Shown: positions 38,497 to 48,289, numbered from the stretch's first letter. The stretch is 64,000 bases of DNA from Fluctibacter corallii (GCF_025751585.1 NZ_JAOWKX010000005.1:13423-77422), one strand, 5' to 3'. Translations and numbers: made by a program. The notes: generated from the sequence alone by a model not told the origin.

Positions 38497-39102
38497 ATGT
38501 TAGTACGTATTTTTTTCTTTACTGCCTTATTGAGCCTCGCAGGCTGTTCAAGTGTGCCTGACAGTATCAAGTTACCAGAAAGTACATCACTACCCGCCTT
38601 TGAGCAGGTGGTGGCTATACCTGAAAATCATAAAGGTAAAATGGTGAGGTTTGGCGGTGTCATCGCTGAGATTGAAAATAAAGAGCAGGGAACATTAGTG
38701 GAGTTGGTTCAGTTTCCGCTAAAAAGCTACGGTCGCCCGCTGGTTAGCGACGACAGCCCAGGCCGATTTAGAGCCTATGTAAAAGGCTTTCTTGATCCGA
38801 TGGTGTATAAGAAAGGTCGCTCAATTACATTCACTGGCACGTTTCGTGGCATAGAAGAGGGCACGGTTGGAGAGCACAAATACGGGTTCCCTGTCATTGA
38901 TGCAAACGGCTACCATCTTTGGAAAGAAATCAAAGAAGTTGAAGTCAGTAGCATTCAGCTATGGCATCACCCATTTTGGATTAACCACACCTACTATCCA
39001 TTTTACCCCTACCACCAGCGCGTTATTATACGTAATGGTCGCGATGGAGCGGGCGCGAAAGGTGGTGCGGCAACAAAAGAGACTGGCAGTCGTAATCAGT
39101 AA
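38497..39102 (+). CDS. yeaY: Slp family outer-membrane lipoprotein
   Basis: 201 residues. Lipoprotein signal with LAGC, Cys17 as lipid site, Ser at +2, so outer membrane is expected. The Slp domain shows GKMVRFGGVIAEIENKEQGT, RPLVSDDSPGRFRAYVKGFLDP and a tail WHHPFWINHTYYPFYP. Slp proteins are induced in starvation or stationary phase in E. coli. The position beside tsaB and fadD is that of E. coli yeaY. Confidence 0.9.
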   Translation: MLVRIFFFTALLSLAGCSSVPDSIKLPESTSLPAFEQVVAIPENHKGKMVRFGGVIAEIENKEQGTLVELVQFPLKSYGRPLVSDDSPGRFRAYVKGFLDPMVYKKGRSITFTGTFRGIEEGTVGEHKYGFPVIDANGYHLWKEIKEVEVSSIQLWHHPFWINHTYYPFYPYHQRVIIRNGRDGAGAKGGAATKETGSRNQ

Positions 39103-39121
39103 ACGAATGATGCGTCTATTT

Positions 39122-39156
39122 GTGTGGCAATATGTTGCCACACTGTGGCAGTTTTT
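39122..39156 (+). terminator. mutually exclusive hairpins after yeaY
   Basis: Hairpin A is GTGTGGCAA (39122-39130)/TTGCCACAC (39135-39143), 9 bp. Hairpin B is TGCCAC (39136-39141)-ACT-GTGGCA (39145-39150), followed by GTTTTT, a terminator. Both use 39136-39141, so only one can form. A plain terminator is the simplest reading; an attenuator is possible. Confidence 0.6.
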
Positions 39157-39228
39157 GGTTCTATAGATGGCAAAACTATGCCGTCAAAAACGTGAATGTA
39201 GTGGAATCTATCCCAACAAGGACGTGAT

Positions 39229-40068
39229 GTGAGAGAAATTATCTTTGACTCTGTTGTGCCTGCGCTTTCTGGGTTGAGTAACGATCAAACAGACAAGCCT
39301 CTCTTACTGGCATTACATGGTTGGCTTGACAATGCCGCCAGCTTTTTACCTTTATCTAAATATTTATCTCAATACCATATAGTTGCATTAGACTTTGCTG
39401 GCCACGGTAAATCGGCGCATCGTCCCGCCGGAGCACACTATCATTTGCTTGATTATGTGCATGACTTGCATCAAGTTGTTGAGCAGCAGAGATGGACATC
39501 ATTCACGTTGTTAGGACACTCGATGGGAGGCATAATTGCAACGCTTTATGCCGCTACTTTTCCTGAATATATTGAAAAACTGATAACAATTGAGTCCTTT
39601 GGTCCTTTGACTAAGCCTGCTGCTGATGCTCCTAGCCAACTGAAAACCGCGATAGAAAGCCGTATTGCTAATGAAAAATCAGATATTCGTCACCCAACGC
39701 AACTTGAAACTGTGGTGTCGGCGAGACAAAAAGCGGGCGACATGTCGCGAGAGTCTGCCCAACTTTTGGTGTCTCGCAATTTGGATTTGTCATCAGAGCC
39801 CATGAAATGGAAAACCGACCGAAAACTGCGTACAACGTCATCGTTGCGCCTGACTGAGCCTCAAGCTGAGGCATTTATGTCTGCGATTACATGCCCAGTG
39901 TTAACAATTATGGGAACGAAGGGGTTTGATATGATGAAAAAAGCCTTGAGTGAGAGGCAGTCAATGGTTAAACAGCTAAAAATTGTTACTTGTCAGGGCG
40001 GACATCACCTTCATATGGACAATCCTCTAGACGTTGCTGAGCAGATAATCTACTTTTTAGAACAGTAA
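39229..40068 (+). CDS. alpha/beta hydrolase
   Basis: 279 residues. Landmarks are LLALHGWLDNAASFLPL, the nucleophile elbow LLGHSMGGIIATLYA (Ser), and the C-terminal His in CQGGHHLHMDNPLDVAEQI. The starting GTG has AAGGA 7 nt before it. Located between yeaY and fadD, so an esterase or thioesterase acting on fatty-acid derivatives is plausible but unproven. Confidence 0.88.
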   Translation: MREIIFDSVVPALSGLSNDQTDKPLLLALHGWLDNAASFLPLSKYLSQYHIVALDFAGHGKSAHRPAGAHYHLLDYVHDLHQVVEQQRWTSFTLLGHSMGGIIATLYAATFPEYIEKLITIESFGPLTKPAADAPSQLKTAIESRIANEKSDIRHPTQLETVVSARQKAGDMSRESAQLLVSRNLDLSSEPMKWKTDRKLRTTSSLRLTEPQAEAFMSAITCPVLTIMGTKGFDMMKKALSERQSMVKQLKIVTCQGGHHLHMDNPLDVAEQIIYFLEQ

Positions 40069-40144
40069 TTCATCAGTTGTTACCGATTTTTTAAACATAG
40101 GTTTATCTCAGAGCGGCCTTTGGGTAATATTGCCCACCTGTTAC

Positions 40145-40161
40145 CTCTGGTCGGAGCAGCC
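40145..40161 (+). promoter_or_regulatory. FadR-like operator before fadD
   Basis: CTCTGGTCGGAGCAGCC resembles the FadR site AACTGGTCNGACCAGTT: the core CTGGTC and the right arm A-n-CAG are kept. It lies 62 bp before the fadD start. fadD is a classical FadR target, and fadR is in this window at 50978. Confidence 0.6.
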
Positions 40162-40222
40162 ACGACGCAATTAGCGCATGCTCTGGCACTCATAAAACAA
40201 GAATTAAGCCCACGGAGGCAAA

Positions 40223-41875
40223 GTGGAAAAAATTTGGTTAGAGCACTACGACCCGCGTGTCGCGCCCGAAATTGATCCAGATAGCTATTCGTCAATCGTA
40301 GACATATTTGAACAGTCTGTTGAAAAATTTGCAGACAGAACAGCATTTATAAACATGGGGCAAAGCATCACATTTGGTGAGCTTGACCGTGATTCAAAGC
40401 AATTTGCTGCTTATTTGCAACATAGCGGACTTGAAAAAGGGGATGCGGTAGCGATCATGTCGCCTAACGTGTTGCAGTACCCTGTTGCGATGTTTGGGAT
40501 ATTGCGCGCAGGAATGTCTGTGGTCAATGTTAATCCTCTTTATACTGCTCGAGAGCTGAAGCATCAGCTAAACGACTCTGGAGCGAAAGCGATCGTCATT
40601 GTTGAAAACTTCGCTTGTACGTTAGCTGAAGTGATCAATGAGACCCAAGTAGAGCAGGTGTTTCTTACTCAACTGGGAGATATGTTGCCCGCGCCGAAAA
40701 AGTGGATCGTTAATTTTGTTGTTAAATACATCAAAAAAATGGTGCCTGCGTTTTCTCTTGAGGGAGCTGTAAACTTTATTGATGCGGTGAAACAAGGCAA
40801 GCAGTTTACATACACACGCCCTGACGTGACGAGCGATGACATTGCCTTCCTGCAGTATACTGGCGGCACTACTGGCGTGTCGAAAGGTGCCATGTTAACC
40901 CACCGAAATATGGTGGGCAACTTAGAGCAGGTTTCAGGTATTATTGCCACGGTTGTTGAAGATGGGGAAGATGTGGTGGTGACAGCATTGCCGCTTTACC
41001 ACATTTTTGCGTTATTGGCGAGTTGCTTAACGTTTGTGAAATTTGGTACGCCGAACTTGTTAATTACCAATCCGCGGGATATGCCTGCTTTTGTAAAAGA
41101 ACTTAGCAAGTACCCATTTACGATTCTACCTGGTGTAAATACCCTTTTTAACGGTTTGTTGAACACACCTGGTTTTGCTGAACTCGACTTTTCCAAGTTC
41201 AAGTTTGGGTTAGGCGGTGGTATGGCCGTGCAGCGCCCTGTTGCTGAAAAGTGGGAAAAAGTAACGGGTAAAGTGTTATTGGAAGGCTATGGGCTGACCG
41301 AGTGTAGTCCAGTCGTCACCGTTAACCCGCCACAATTGGAAAAATACAAAGGGTCTATAGGTTTGCCACTGCCGTCAACGGAAATTAAGCTGTGCGATGA
41401 AGATGGCAACGAAGTGGGGTTCGGCGAACCCGGCGAGATGTTTGTTAGAGGTCCTCAGGTCATGAAAGGGTACTTGAATCGACCTGAAGCAACGGCTGAG
41501 ATTTTAAATGACGGTTGGCTTGCAACGGGCGATATCGCCACTGTAGATGAACAAGGCTACTTCTACATCGTTGATCGTAAGAAAGACATGATTTTAGTTT
41601 CGGGCTTTAACGTATTCCCGAACGAAGTAGAAGAAGTGGCTGCAATGCACGAGGATGTGCTTGAAGTAGCGGCAATTGGCGAACCCCATGATGTATCAGG
41701 GGAAGTGGTTAAGCTGTTTGTTGTACGTAAAAACAGTAGCGTGACTGAAAAGGCACTGATTGAACACTGCCGTCAACATCTGACTGGATACAAAGTACCT
41801 AAAATGGTTGAGTTCCGAGACGAGCTTCCGAAGTCAAATGTTGGTAAGATCCTGCGGAAAGAGCTGCGCAAGTAG
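40223..41875 (+). CDS. fadD: long-chain-fatty-acid-CoA ligase
   Basis: 550 residues. AMP-binding motif [34 protein letters not shown] near the N-terminus; [35 protein letters not shown], and the C-terminal catalytic Lys region [15 protein letters not shown]. Activates fatty acids to acyl-CoA at the inner membrane. GTG start with GGAGG 4 nt before it. Followed by a terminator, then rnd. Confidence 0.95.
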   Translation: MEKIWLEHYDPRVAPEIDPDSYSSIVDIFEQSVEKFADRTAFINMGQSITFGELDRDSKQFAAYLQHSGLEKGDAVAIMSPNVLQYPVAMFGILRAGMSVVNVNPLYTARELKHQLNDSGAKAIVIVENFACTLAEVINETQVEQVFLTQLGDMLPAPKKWIVNFVVKYIKKMVPAFSLEGAVNFIDAVKQGKQFTYTRPDVTSDDIAFLQYTGGTTGVSKGAMLTHRNMVGNLEQVSGIIATVVEDGEDVVVTALPLYHIFALLASCLTFVKFGTPNLLITNPRDMPAFVKELSKYPFTILPGVNTLFNGLLNTPGFAELDFSKFKFGLGGGMAVQRPVAEKWEKVTGKVLLEGYGLTECSPVVTVNPPQLEKYKGSIGLPLPSTEIKLCDEDGNEVGFGEPGEMFVRGPQVMKGYLNRPEATAEILNDGWLATGDIATVDEQGYFYIVDRKKDMILVSGFNVFPNEVEEVAAMHEDVLEVAAIGEPHDVSGEVVKLFVVRKNSSVTEKALIEHCRQHLTGYKVPKMVEFRDELPKSNVGKILRKELRK

Positions 41876-41881
41876 TCAATC

Positions 41882-41909
41882 AAAGCCGGCCTGATACGCC
41901 GGCTTTTTT
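41882..41909 (+). terminator. terminator of fadD
   Basis: AAAGCCGGC (41882-41890), 7-nt loop, GCCGGCTTT (41898-41906), then TTT. It lies 7 bp after the fadD stop. Confidence 0.92.
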
Positions 41910-41919
41910 ATGCGAGATA

Positions 41920-43068
41920 ATGATGGATTACCAATTTATAAGAAATGACCAAGAGCTAGAACAGTTTAGCAATGAGGCGGCAAAAGCCGACGCGGTTGCA
42001 ATAGACACTGAGTTTGTTCGCACTCGTACTCTCTATCCTCGGCTTGGGCTAATACAGGTATTCGATGGCAAGAGGCTTGTGCTGATAGACCCGCTTGAAA
42101 TATCTGATTGGTCGGCTTTTAATGCATTGCTGACAAATTCAAGTGTTATCAAAATTCTGCATTCTTGTTCCGAAGATTTGGAAACTTTTTGGCACAATTT
42201 GGGTGTCGTGCCTTCGCCTATTTTTGACACCCAATTCGCTGCGTGCTTGTTGAATATGGGCGCAACATTAGGATATGCCAATTTGGTAGAGTTAACGCTT
42301 GGGGTGCAATTAGATAAGGGGGAATCTCGTACCGACTGGTTGGCAAGACCGTTAAGTGCTCAGCAATGTCAGTATGCTGCAAACGATGTGTTGTATTTGT
42401 ATCAGCTTTTCCCAGATATTTATCAGAAAATTAAAGACATAAACCGATTGGAATGGATTTTTAATGAAATGGAAGCATTAAGTCTTAAAAAGACGAGCCA
42501 GCTTCCTACGCAACTCGCTTACCTGTCGATTAAAAATAACTGGCAGTTGCACGGTCGGAGCCTGTACATCTTGCAACAGCTAGCGAAATGGCGTGTTGAG
42601 AAGGCCATGAAAAAAGATATGGCACTGAACTTCGTCGTTAAAGAACAAAACTTAGTTGAAATTGCCAAACGCCAGCCGACCCATAAAGGTGCGTTGTTTA
42701 AACTTCAGGGAATTGCGCCACAAGAGGCGCGCGTTCATGGTGATGAAATCGTTAATATTATTAATGAGGCTAAAGACGTACCGCCTGAAATGTACCCGCC
42801 AGCAATCGAGCGCTTAATAGAATATCCAGGGTTTAAGAAGATCGTATCGTCAATTCGCCAGTTATGTCAGGAGCAGGCTGATGCATTGAATATTCCTGTT
42901 GAGATTTTAGGCTCAAAGAAGCAAATCCATCAGGTGTTAAAATGGGCATGGTTTGAACAGGACGAAACACGCGAATTAGGGGTAAGACCAGATTTACTCA
43001 GTGGGTGGCGGCAACCTTTGTTACAATCTGGCATTGAGTCAATTCTTGGAAAGAGTATAAAAGAGTAA
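41920..43068 (+). CDS. rnd: ribonuclease D
   Basis: 382 residues. DEDD exonuclease domain with VAIDTEFVRTRTLYPRLGLI, then IKILHSCSEDLE, DTQFAACLL and YAANDVLYLYQLFPD (DEDDy type), followed by two HRDC domains (QRPTHKGALFKLQGI in the first region). 3'-5' trimming of tRNA precursors. First gene of a five-gene operon; two ATGs start the frame. Confidence 0.95.
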   Translation: MMDYQFIRNDQELEQFSNEAAKADAVAIDTEFVRTRTLYPRLGLIQVFDGKRLVLIDPLEISDWSAFNALLTNSSVIKILHSCSEDLETFWHNLGVVPSPIFDTQFAACLLNMGATLGYANLVELTLGVQLDKGESRTDWLARPLSAQQCQYAANDVLYLYQLFPDIYQKIKDINRLEWIFNEMEALSLKKTSQLPTQLAYLSIKNNWQLHGRSLYILQQLAKWRVEKAMKKDMALNFVVKEQNLVEIAKRQPTHKGALFKLQGIAPQEARVHGDEIVNIINEAKDVPPEMYPPAIERLIEYPGFKKIVSSIRQLCQEQADALNIPVEILGSKKQIHQVLKWAWFEQDETRELGVRPDLLSGWRQPLLQSGIESILGKSIKE

Positions 43069-43071
43069 ATT

Positions 43072-43350
43072 ATGTTGTACGCAGTCTACAAAAGTAGTCG
43101 CAAAGACGAAACATATCTGTACTTGGCTAAAAAAGATGATTTTTCTTCGGTGCCAGAGCCTCTTCTGGCTACCTTCGGTAAGCCGATTTTTGTTATGTTA
43201 CTTCCACTTATGAAAGTCGATAAACTTGCACAAGTTGATAAGCAAAAGTTGATTGATGAAGTACAAGAAAAAGGGTTTTATTTACAAATTCCGCCGCCGA
43301 AAGAAAATCTATTAAAAGCACACCTAAGTGCACAGAATAGCGAAAAGTAA
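43072..43350 (+). CDS. ycgL: YcgL domain protein
   Basis: 92 residues, whole YcgL domain: [34 protein letters not shown] and [17 protein letters not shown]. Function unknown. It lies 3 bp after rnd, an arrangement seen widely in gammaproteobacteria. Confidence 0.92.
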   Translation: MLYAVYKSSRKDETYLYLAKKDDFSSVPEPLLATFGKPIFVMLLPLMKVDKLAQVDKQKLIDEVQEKGFYLQIPPPKENLLKAHLSAQNSEK

Positions 43351-43355
43351 CCTTC

Positions 43356-44324
43356 ATGAAATTATTTGTAATAATCGGGCTGCTTATGGGCAGCGTGTTG
43401 ACGTTTTCTGCGCAGGCTGAATTTTCGGATTACATTGAGTCTATTAAAAATGAGGCGCAAGAACAGGGTTTTGATAGGCCGTTTCTTGACGCAGCATTTG
43501 CTGACGTGAAGTATATAGAGCGGGCTGTCAAAGCAGACAAAAACCAACCAGAACGTAAAATTACACTCGATTCTTACTTAGCTTCACGTGTCCCGCAATG
43601 GAAAGTGAATCAAGCCATAGATAAATACAAGCAACATGAAGCGTTGTTGCAGCGTGTAGGGCAGCACTATGGCGTACAACCTCGTTTTATCGTCGCATTG
43701 TGGGGTAACGAAAGTAACTTTGGGCGTATTCAGGGGAAATTTCCACTACTGTCTTCTCTCTCAACGTTAGCTTTCGATGGACGCCGTGAGGCCTTTTTCA
43801 AAAAGCAATTGTTTGCTGCGTTAACGATTTTAAAGCAAGGCCATATTACACAAGATAAATTGTTGGGGTCGTGGGCAGGAGCAATGGGGCAAAGCCAGTT
43901 TATGCCAACGTCTTTTTTGCATTATGCGCAAGATTTTGATGGTGACGGTAAAAAAGACATTTGGTCAAACGAGGCTGACGTCTTTGCCTCTATCGCTAAT
44001 TTTTTGAAAAATGAAGGATGGGATGATACGCGTACGTGGGGTCGCCAAGTAAGGCTGCCGGACCAGTTCGACACCGCTTTGATAGGTTTAGGTAAAGAAA
44101 AGGCCAAGTCATTGTCTCAATGGCAGATGTTAGGTGTACGTAGATATTCAGGTGAATTGCTACCTTCTGTTGATATTCAAGCGCATATCATTGCCCCAGA
44201 TGGCAAAAAAGGACGCATCTATCTAGTTTACAATAACTTTCAGACATTGATGCGCTGGAATCGATCGTCGTATTTCGGTGTATCTGTGAGTTACCTATCG
44301 GAAAAAATTAAGGAAGGCATATGA
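43356..44324 (+). CDS. MltB-type lytic murein transglycosylase
   Basis: 322 residues with a signal peptide (cleavage near AQA|EFS). Catalytic Glu in ALWGNESNFGRIQG, then FPLLSSLSTLAFDGRR, GSWAGAMGQSQFMPTSFL and DGDGKKDIW (EF-hand-like loop). Cleaves peptidoglycan to 1,6-anhydro products in the periplasm. There is no lipobox Cys, so it is likely soluble, unlike E. coli MltB. The stop overlaps the next gene by ATGA. Confidence 0.92.
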   Translation: MKLFVIIGLLMGSVLTFSAQAEFSDYIESIKNEAQEQGFDRPFLDAAFADVKYIERAVKADKNQPERKITLDSYLASRVPQWKVNQAIDKYKQHEALLQRVGQHYGVQPRFIVALWGNESNFGRIQGKFPLLSSLSTLAFDGRREAFFKKQLFAALTILKQGHITQDKLLGSWAGAMGQSQFMPTSFLHYAQDFDGDGKKDIWSNEADVFASIANFLKNEGWDDTRTWGRQVRLPDQFDTALIGLGKEKAKSLSQWQMLGVRRYSGELLPSVDIQAHIIAPDGKKGRIYLVYNNFQTLMRWNRSSYFGVSVSYLSEKIKEGI

Positions 44325-44983
44325 GGCAGCACCGTCTTCACGGCAACAATGAAACGCAGACATTTCCCATAGGAAAAGTCGTGTGTGTCGGACGCAATTA
44401 TGTCGAACATGTAAATGAATTAAATAATGCTATGCCTGATGAGGCTGTGCTATTTATTAAGCCTTCTACCGCTGTGTGTTCGTTGAATTCCGCAATCGTG
44501 TTACCTGAGGGAAAAGGGGGTTGCCATTATGAGGCGGAGCTAGCCTTACTTATCGGTAAACCATTGAAAAATGCCTCTCACAATCAAGTTGAGGTAGCGG
44601 TTGCTGGCATTGGGTTAGCTTTAGATTTAACCCTACGTGATAAACAGTCAGAGCTCAAAGCAAAGGGGTTACCTTGGGAAAGAGCAAAAGCGTTTGATAA
44701 CAGTTGTCCTGTTAGTGACTTTTATCCACTAACACAACCGCTTGACCGAGCGTTTTGTTATCAATTCAGCATTAACGGTGAACTTAGACAATCCGCTGAT
44801 TCATCTCATATGATTTGGGGAATGATTGACTTGGTTACTGAGATTAGCCATCAATTCACGCTAGAACCCGGTGATGTGGTGATAACGGGTACGCCAAAAG
44901 GTGTGGGGCAGTTGCATAAAGGTGATAAACTTAGTTTATCTCTTGAATCATATTTTCAGTTAAACACGCAGGTTAGTGTATGA
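44321..44983 (+). CDS. ycgM: fumarylacetoacetate hydrolase family protein
   Basis: 220 residues, full FAH-fold. GKVVCVGRNYVEHVNEL, the metal site HYEAELALLIG (E-x-E), DLTLRDKQSELKAKGLPWERAK, and VITGTPKGVG. Hydrolase or decarboxylase on oxo-acids; E. coli YcgM has similar sequence. It overlaps both neighbours by ATGA. Confidence 0.93.
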   Translation: MRQHRLHGNNETQTFPIGKVVCVGRNYVEHVNELNNAMPDEAVLFIKPSTAVCSLNSAIVLPEGKGGCHYEAELALLIGKPLKNASHNQVEVAVAGIGLALDLTLRDKQSELKAKGLPWERAKAFDNSCPVSDFYPLTQPLDRAFCYQFSINGELRQSADSSHMIWGMIDLVTEISHQFTLEPGDVVITGTPKGVGQLHKGDKLSLSLESYFQLNTQVSV

Positions 44984-45483
44984 GCGAAAAGCAAGCACCC
45001 TTTTGGGAAACGAAAACATTAGAAGAAATGTCTGATAAAGAGTGGGAAGCGATTTGTGACGGCTGTGCAAAATGCTGTCTGCATAAATTTATAGACGATG
45101 AAACAGTTGACGAACTTGCGCCCACAGCAGTGATCTTCGAAGGGGAGCAAGTCCATTATACCAATATCGTGTGTTCGTTACTCGATACTAAGGCATGCTC
45201 GTGCACGCGCTATGAAGAGAGAACCAAGCTTGTACCTGATTGCGTTAAATTAACTAAAGATAATTTGGGCGATATTTTTTACATGCCATCGAGTTGCAGT
45301 TACCGACGCCTTCACGAAGGTCGGGGTTTACCCTCATGGCACCCTTTACTCAATAAGGGCAAAAAATCCAAAATGCATCAGCTAGGCATGTCTGTCAGAA
45401 ACAAAGTGGTGTACGATCACGACGTAGAGTTAGATGCTTTTGAAGACTATATCGCGCTTTGGCCGCTAGAGGACATCGATTAG
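44980..45483 (+). CDS. ycgN: YcgN family cysteine-cluster protein
   Basis: 167 residues. Eight or more Cys in the family pattern: ICDGCAKCCLHKF, VCSLLDTKACSCTRYEER, PDCVKL and SSCSYRRLHEG. Such UPF0260 proteins probably bind a metal or iron-sulfur cluster. Last gene of the rnd operon, as in E. coli ycgM-ycgN. Confidence 0.93.
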   Translation: MSEKQAPFWETKTLEEMSDKEWEAICDGCAKCCLHKFIDDETVDELAPTAVIFEGEQVHYTNIVCSLLDTKACSCTRYEERTKLVPDCVKLTKDNLGDIFYMPSSCSYRRLHEGRGLPSWHPLLNKGKKSKMHQLGMSVRNKVVYDHDVELDAFEDYIALWPLEDID

Positions 45484-45533
45484 TCGTCCTGTTTTGGCTA
45501 TGTTTCCCTAGAGAGTCTTAATAAAACTAAACA

Positions 45534-45557
45534 GGCTTCGAGATAACGTTTGAAGCC
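45534..45557 (-). terminator. hairpin between convergent genes
   Basis: GGCTTC (45534-45539) and GAAGCC (45552-45557) with a 12-nt loop. On the minus strand the tail is TGTTTAGTTTT, so it most likely ends the EEP-family transcript. Confidence 0.45.
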
Positions 45558-45559
45558 GA

Positions 45560-46645
45560 TTAGTCTGTGGGATCTGGCACATCATGAGTTGTAATGTTTC
45601 GCTTTTCCCGTTGTTTTCTTAGCCATTCTGGCTCTTCTGCATCAGGTAATTCATTTTGCTGATTGTTATCAGGGTTGATGAAAAAAGCCAATTTAGTCAT
45701 TAAAGGAAAGTGATCTGAGCCTATATTAGATAGGCGCTTTACTTGTTTTATCTTGAAGTGCTGGCTGTGAAAAAGGTGATCAAGCGGCCAGCGAGCAAAC
45801 CAATGATTTGCGTGAAAGGTATTAAACATGCCTCGGCCTACACGCGGATCGAGTAAACGGCTTATTTGTCTAAATAGTCGTGTTGATTTAGACCAAGCAA
45901 CATCATTTAAATCGCCCGTGACAATAATAGGAGAGTCATCGTCTTTTAACTGTTTCGCTAATAAAATTAGTTCTATGTCTCGTTCGGTTGACTCATCGTT
46001 TTCTGTGGGGCTTGGAGGAGCGGGGTGCATACAATGTAATTGCAGTAGCACGCCTGAAGGTAGAGCGACACTCGTATGAATCGAAGGGACATCATCCTCC
46101 ACTAAAAATTTCAATGATGCATTGTTAAGAGGCAACTTCGAGTACAGATGCATACCATAGAGGTTATCAAGTGGGCATTTCACTGAGTAAGGATAATCAT
46201 CTTCTATGCAGTGTAAATACTTTTCCCATTTTTTATCGGTTTCAAGTGTCACCAGAATATCAGGTCGATAATGAGCAATGTGAGACAGTAAAGGTTTAGG
46301 GTCGCTATTTGTCATTAATACATTCGCGGTAATGATGGTAATTTCAGCATCAGGGGTATCCGTGTCGGACAGCGCGTTAACCTCAGGCTTAGCAATTAAG
46401 GTGTAGGGTAAAATCCAAGAGAGTTGATAAGCAATGCAAACAACGTGTATACCAAGTAGTAGCCAAGTATCTTGGTGTAAAAGAGGCAAGGTGAAAAGCG
46501 ATACCAGTAAAATAATAAAAGACAGCGCGGCAAATTGAACACGAGGAAAATCGAACGCGCGTATCCACCACACCTGCTTATTAAATAAGGGCAGTACCGT
46601 TGCCATTAGCACAAAAAGCGTTGCTACACTGAGAACAATAAACAT
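45560..46645 (-). CDS. membrane-anchored endonuclease/exonuclease/phosphatase family protein
   Basis: 361 residues. Three membrane helices fill the first ~90 residues; the EEP domain follows: TANVLMTNSDPKPLL, ILVTLETDKKWEKYL (metal Glu), VTGDLNDVAWSKSTRL (metal D-x-N), and GSDHFPLM with the catalytic Asp-His. The domain probably faces the periplasm. Phosphodiesterase on nucleic acid or lipid head groups; not decidable from sequence. Confidence 0.88.
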   Translation of the reverse strand: MFIVLSVATLFVLMATVLPLFNKQVWWIRAFDFPRVQFAALSFIILLVSLFTLPLLHQDTWLLLGIHVVCIAYQLSWILPYTLIAKPEVNALSDTDTPDAEITIITANVLMTNSDPKPLLSHIAHYRPDILVTLETDKKWEKYLHCIEDDYPYSVKCPLDNLYGMHLYSKLPLNNASLKFLVEDDVPSIHTSVALPSGVLLQLHCMHPAPPSPTENDESTERDIELILLAKQLKDDDSPIIVTGDLNDVAWSKSTRLFRQISRLLDPRVGRGMFNTFHANHWFARWPLDHLFHSQHFKIKQVKRLSNIGSDHFPLMTKLAFFINPDNNQQNELPDAEEPEWLRKQREKRNITTHDVPDPTD

Positions 46646-46790
46646 AACATCCTGATTTTATTTCGTTATGTGGTCAATAATAGAGTACAGAAGATAAATT
46701 TGATATGGGTTTTGATGTGGATGAGGATGTTTTAATACAACCACGACACGTTTTGAATTTTAGTAAACAAGCGATAAACTGTGTTTTTGT

Positions 46791-46811
46791 AGGCTACCCA
46801 GTGGGTAGCCT
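46791..46811. repeat. 9-bp perfect inverted repeat
   Basis: AGGCTACCC (46791-46799)-AGT-GGGTAGCCT (46803-46811). Just past the end of the orphan secreted-protein gene. No T-run follows in either direction, so a terminator role is doubtful. Confidence 0.45.
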
Positions 46812-46819
46812 CTGATTCT

Positions 46820-47557
46820 TTAGTGGATGGTGTAGCACGTCATTTGTGCACTAAGATCTTGCCCAGATCCTGTGTAAGTAGTTTTACACGTGACAGAAAT
46901 TGAAAACGAAAAAGCGTTTAATGCATCTTGAATGGACCTTTCATGCGCGTAATCTGGTGAACCTGGATTTGATATAGGATATTTTACAGCCCAGCCGCCA
47001 TCTATATTATAGAACGTCACATCGCTAATTGTTTGGCAGTAATTTTGAACCGGTCGACACATAAGAATCGGTTTTTCGTTTATACCAGCTACGATTGTAA
47101 ATGGTGACTCTTTCAATGCTTTATCGGCTAATGCAGTTGCGACGGCATCAACCGCTCGACTTCCAACTGCAGACGCTGCGCTCTCTACAACTTTATTAAG
47201 GATAGACGAGGGATTATTATCTTTGACTTTTACCCGTTGCTTGCCTGACGTGTTCACTTTATCTGTGTCGTGATTGCCTAGCGAGCCAAAGCAGTCATTA
47301 CCGCAATCATCCATCCATAAGTAGACATAATTTTGCCCTGATAGCGTAGACTGAACGTATTGCCGAAAAATACTGTATCCGCGCTCATTAGATACGTTAT
47401 GAAAAATGTAGTGAGGGTTTTCACTGCCGCCGCTCACGTCAACTCTGATTTCTTCGCCCCATTGTGTTTGAAAATAAAATGTTTTAACCGTAGCTGAAGC
47501 ATGAAATGGGGCCAAAAATATAAAGAACAAAAAATAACAAAGAGTGTACCGAGACAT
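46820..47557 (-). CDS. secreted Cys-containing protein, unknown function
   Basis: 245 residues with a signal peptide (hydrophobic 6-20, cleavage near SAT|VKT). The mature part has six Cys in three close pairs (DDCGNDCF, CRPVQNYC, and the C-terminal VTCK...MTC) suggesting disulfides, beta-rich composition, and a central Ala-rich stretch (VVESAASAVGSRAVDAVATA). No family recognised. It is alone between the EEP gene and paiB. Confidence 0.7.
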   Translation of the reverse strand: MSRYTLCYFLFFIFLAPFHASATVKTFYFQTQWGEEIRVDVSGGSENPHYIFHNVSNERGYSIFRQYVQSTLSGQNYVYLWMDDCGNDCFGSLGNHDTDKVNTSGKQRVKVKDNNPSSILNKVVESAASAVGSRAVDAVATALADKALKESPFTIVAGINEKPILMCRPVQNYCQTISDVTFYNIDGGWAVKYPISNPGSPDYAHERSIQDALNAFSFSISVTCKTTYTGSGQDLSAQMTCYTIH

Positions 47558-47672
47558 AAATCATCCTTATTTTGATAAAAATTAAATAGCTATTCCATCC
47601 ATGGTGGAGTAAATAGTTTTGGTTAATAAAATGACCGCGTCAAGTGCAGAAAAGGGAAGAATCCAGTAAACG

Positions 47673-48287
47673 CTATGCCTCTCCCGTTCCTATGTTCCAT
47701 TCACGCATCAACGCCGCCAACTGTAAATCGTCTAATCGTTCACTGTTCGATAAGGTTTGATATATCGCTTTTTGATCATTGACGTGCTTATGTTGGCCCA
47801 ACTTAAACTTACCTTCCACCGAGGTGACATGAAGCTTCATTGATACTATCGCCGTATCTAGCTTATCCATGTAAGCTTCGTCGTATATGTCTTCTTGCGC
47901 AGTGAAATGAGGCTCGTAGGCTGCCAGTATTTCTCTAGAGAAAGCCTTATTAAACGAAGGTGGTAATACCTCTACTTTTGCATAGACGTGTACAGCCGCG
48001 TAATTCCAAGTGGGTACAGCGGGCTTTGACTCGTACCACTGGCCAGAAATATAGGTGTGAGGACCCGCAAAGATAACCAGCACCTCTTTCCCATCGAGTT
48101 CCCGATGATGAGGATTCGCTTTTGCCATATGCGTGTGAAGAACAGCAACACTGTCACGTCGATGAAGAATCATTGGAATATGAGTACATTGTAGCGGGTC
48201 TGCGCTAATCATTTGTGCAAATGGGAAGGCTTCAACGAAATCCCAGCTCTGAGATTCTGTAAGAGCCAGCTTTTTGGGTGTATACAT
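47673..48287 (-). CDS. paiB: PaiB-like FMN-binding regulatory protein
   Basis: 204 residues. It begins MYTPKKLALTESQSWDFV and keeps the family core FAQMISADPLQCTHIPMIL, LHTHMAKANPHHREL, VIFAGPHTYISGQWY and PTWNYAAVHVYAKVE, a split-barrel flavin fold. In Bacillus PaiB is a negative regulator of sporulation and protease genes; elsewhere the role is open. A frame extending to 48404 overlaps dsbB and is rejected: the ATG at 48287 has AAGGG upstream and lies 2 bp after the dsbB stop. Confidence 0.88.
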   Translation of the reverse strand: MYTPKKLALTESQSWDFVEAFPFAQMISADPLQCTHIPMILHRRDSVAVLHTHMAKANPHHRELDGKEVLVIFAGPHTYISGQWYESKPAVPTWNYAAVHVYAKVEVLPPSFNKAFSREILAAYEPHFTAQEDIYDEAYMDKLDTAIVSMKLHVTSVEGKFKLGQHKHVNDQKAIYQTLSNSERLDDLQLAALMREWNIGTGEA

Positions 48288-48289
48288 CC

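Noticed and set aside
46791..46811. Terminator for the 46820 gene
   Set aside because: The dyad is perfect but is followed by ACAAAAAC on the minus strand and CTGATTC on the plus strand, so no U-tract.
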